From positions 1 through 5,365 of the forward strand of contig CANMHZ010000100.1 in NCBI GenBank assembly GCA_947497635.1: a stretch of DNA of 5,365 nt, read 5' to 3'. The notes beneath the pieces are model-generated. The model saw only the letters and a list, made by a program, of their open reading frames with translations. It did no database searches and had not been told where the DNA came from. Made by a program: the position numbers and the translations under genes. The number at the start of each line of letters is the position of its first letter. Positions within the stretch are counted from its first letter, which is position 1. Positions 4,743 through 5,365 of this stretch are shown here, piece after piece. This DNA is from Helicobacteraceae bacterium. Its GTDB lineage: Bacteria; Campylobacterota; Campylobacteria; Campylobacterales; Sulfurimonadaceae.

Positions 4743-5365
4743 TCTCTCCGCTTCACGAACGGATTAAGCTTCAACAACACCGCATCGGCGATTTGATTGC
4801 CGATGAGGGTCAAAAATGCACTCATCATTAACACCCCCATAATCACCGGATAATCGCGACTCATTGCACTAAGATAAAAAAGCTGCCCCATCCCCTCAAT
4901 CCCAAAAATAGATTCCAAAAGTACCGATCCACCTATCAATCCTGGAAGTGAAAGCCCCAACATCGTTACAATAGGGGGTAATAAATTGGGCAGAATAAAA
5001 TATCGGATAATTTTTTTCTCCTCAATCCCCCGTGCTTTTGCAAAATAAACATAATCACTTTTGAGAATTTCCAGAGTGAGAGAACGGATATACAAAGCCA
5101 AGCTCCCTACCCCGACAAATACCATCACAAGTATCGGTAAACTCAAATGCCACGCCATATCAAGATAATACCCAATCCCCTCAGGCGGTTCTAAAGAATG
5201 AAGCCCCGCGATAGGAAACCATCCCAATGTGACACTAAAGAGCATCATTAAGACCAAAGCGAGATAATACGAGGGCATTGCAAAACTAATCAAAGAGATT
5301 TGCCCCATAATGGTATCGGTCATTTTATCAACCCTCATCGCCGATGTAATCCCCATCCAAAGAGA
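4739..5365 (-). CDS. ABC transporter permease, DppB/OppB family (C-terminal two thirds)
   Basis: This inner-membrane permease subunit belongs to a peptide or nickel ABC importer (BPD_transp_1 fold). The frame is open to the right edge, so the real start is outside; family members have about 310-330 residues, so roughly 110 N-terminal residues are missing. An ATG at 5356 is internal. Visible segments are several hydrophobic stretches (for example the one containing PSYYLALVLMMLF, LPILVMVFVGVGSLALYI, LGLSLPGLIGGSVLL and VIMGVLMMSAFLTLIG). The cytoplasmic EAA loop at about 4988-5041 (FAKARGIEEKK...ILPN) docks with the ATPase. It is followed by SIFGIEGMGQLF and SRDYP, which are typical of DppB/OppB. 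The protein ends in VKRRD. Substrate cannot be told from this subunit; the binding protein, second permease and ATPases would be expected nearby. It is the last or an isolated gene of its unit, because the next gene on that side (nusA) faces it. Confidence 0.93.
   Translation of the reverse strand, partial: SLWMGITSAMRVDKMTDTIMGQISLISFAMPSYYLALVLMMLFSVTLGWFPIAGLHSLEPPEGIGYYLDMAWHLSLPILVMVFVGVGSLALYIRSLTLEILKSDYVYFAKARGIEEKKIIRYFILPNLLPPIVTMLGLSLPGLIGGSVLLESIFGIEGMGQLFYLSAMSRDYPVIMGVLMMSAFLTLIGNQIADAVLLKLNPFVKRRD

Noticed and set aside
4722..4754. Intrinsic terminator between nusA and the permease gene
   Set aside because: The stem is broken by mismatches and a wobble pair, and no T run follows on either strand, so I did not annotate it as a terminator.
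5354..5356. ATG at 5356 as the true start of the permease
   Set aside because: The frame continues upstream to the window edge, and the usual first membrane segment and periplasmic domain of DppB/OppB proteins are missing, so this Met is internal.

Overview
The window looks like a chromosomal segment of a member of the Campylobacterota (Epsilonproteobacteria), perhaps a free-living Sulfuricurvum/Sulfurimonas-type organism. This rests on gene content and order: nusA is divergent from a gene for a small HP0268-family protein, followed by miaB and a DUF374/LpxJ-type lipid A acyltransferase, an arrangement I recall from Campylobacter and Helicobacter. The AT-rich promoter region with T tracts also fits. 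The genus is a guess.

Layout. Positions 1-3453 are a tightly packed minus-strand cluster, read from right to left: HP0268-family protein (3453-3211), miaB (3211-1910), lpxJ (1917-1294), a Xer-type tyrosine recombinase (1297-452), and the N-terminal part of a protein that resembles the formyltransferase fold (476 to the left edge). Every junction overlaps by a few bases, so these five genes are probably one operon with coupled translation. Two of them start with non-ATG codons (GTG, TTG). Positions 3454-3620 are the only intergenic region. It holds a consensus TATAAT -10 for the minus-strand operon, candidate promoters for nusA, a T8 tract and a 10-bp inverted repeat. nusA (3621-4742) is the only plus-strand gene. 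It meets, tail to tail, the 3' part of a DppB/OppB-type ABC transporter permease (minus strand, running off the right edge), and the two share a TTAA stop.

Roles. The genes are mostly housekeeping: transcription elongation/termination (NusA), tRNA anticodon-loop thiomethylation (MiaB), outer-membrane lipid A acylation (LpxJ), site-specific recombination (Xer-type), a reported nuclease family (HP0268) and peptide or nickel uptake (permease). I see no evidence of a new multi-gene system. The points most worth a second look are the leftmost gene (low G+C, conflicting start evidence, apparent loss of the formyltransferase active-site residues), the Xer recombinase co-transcribed with housekeeping genes, and the inverted repeat in the nusA leader. 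No rRNA, tRNA, CRISPR array or insertion sequence was seen, and no gene-free stretch exceeds 300 bases.
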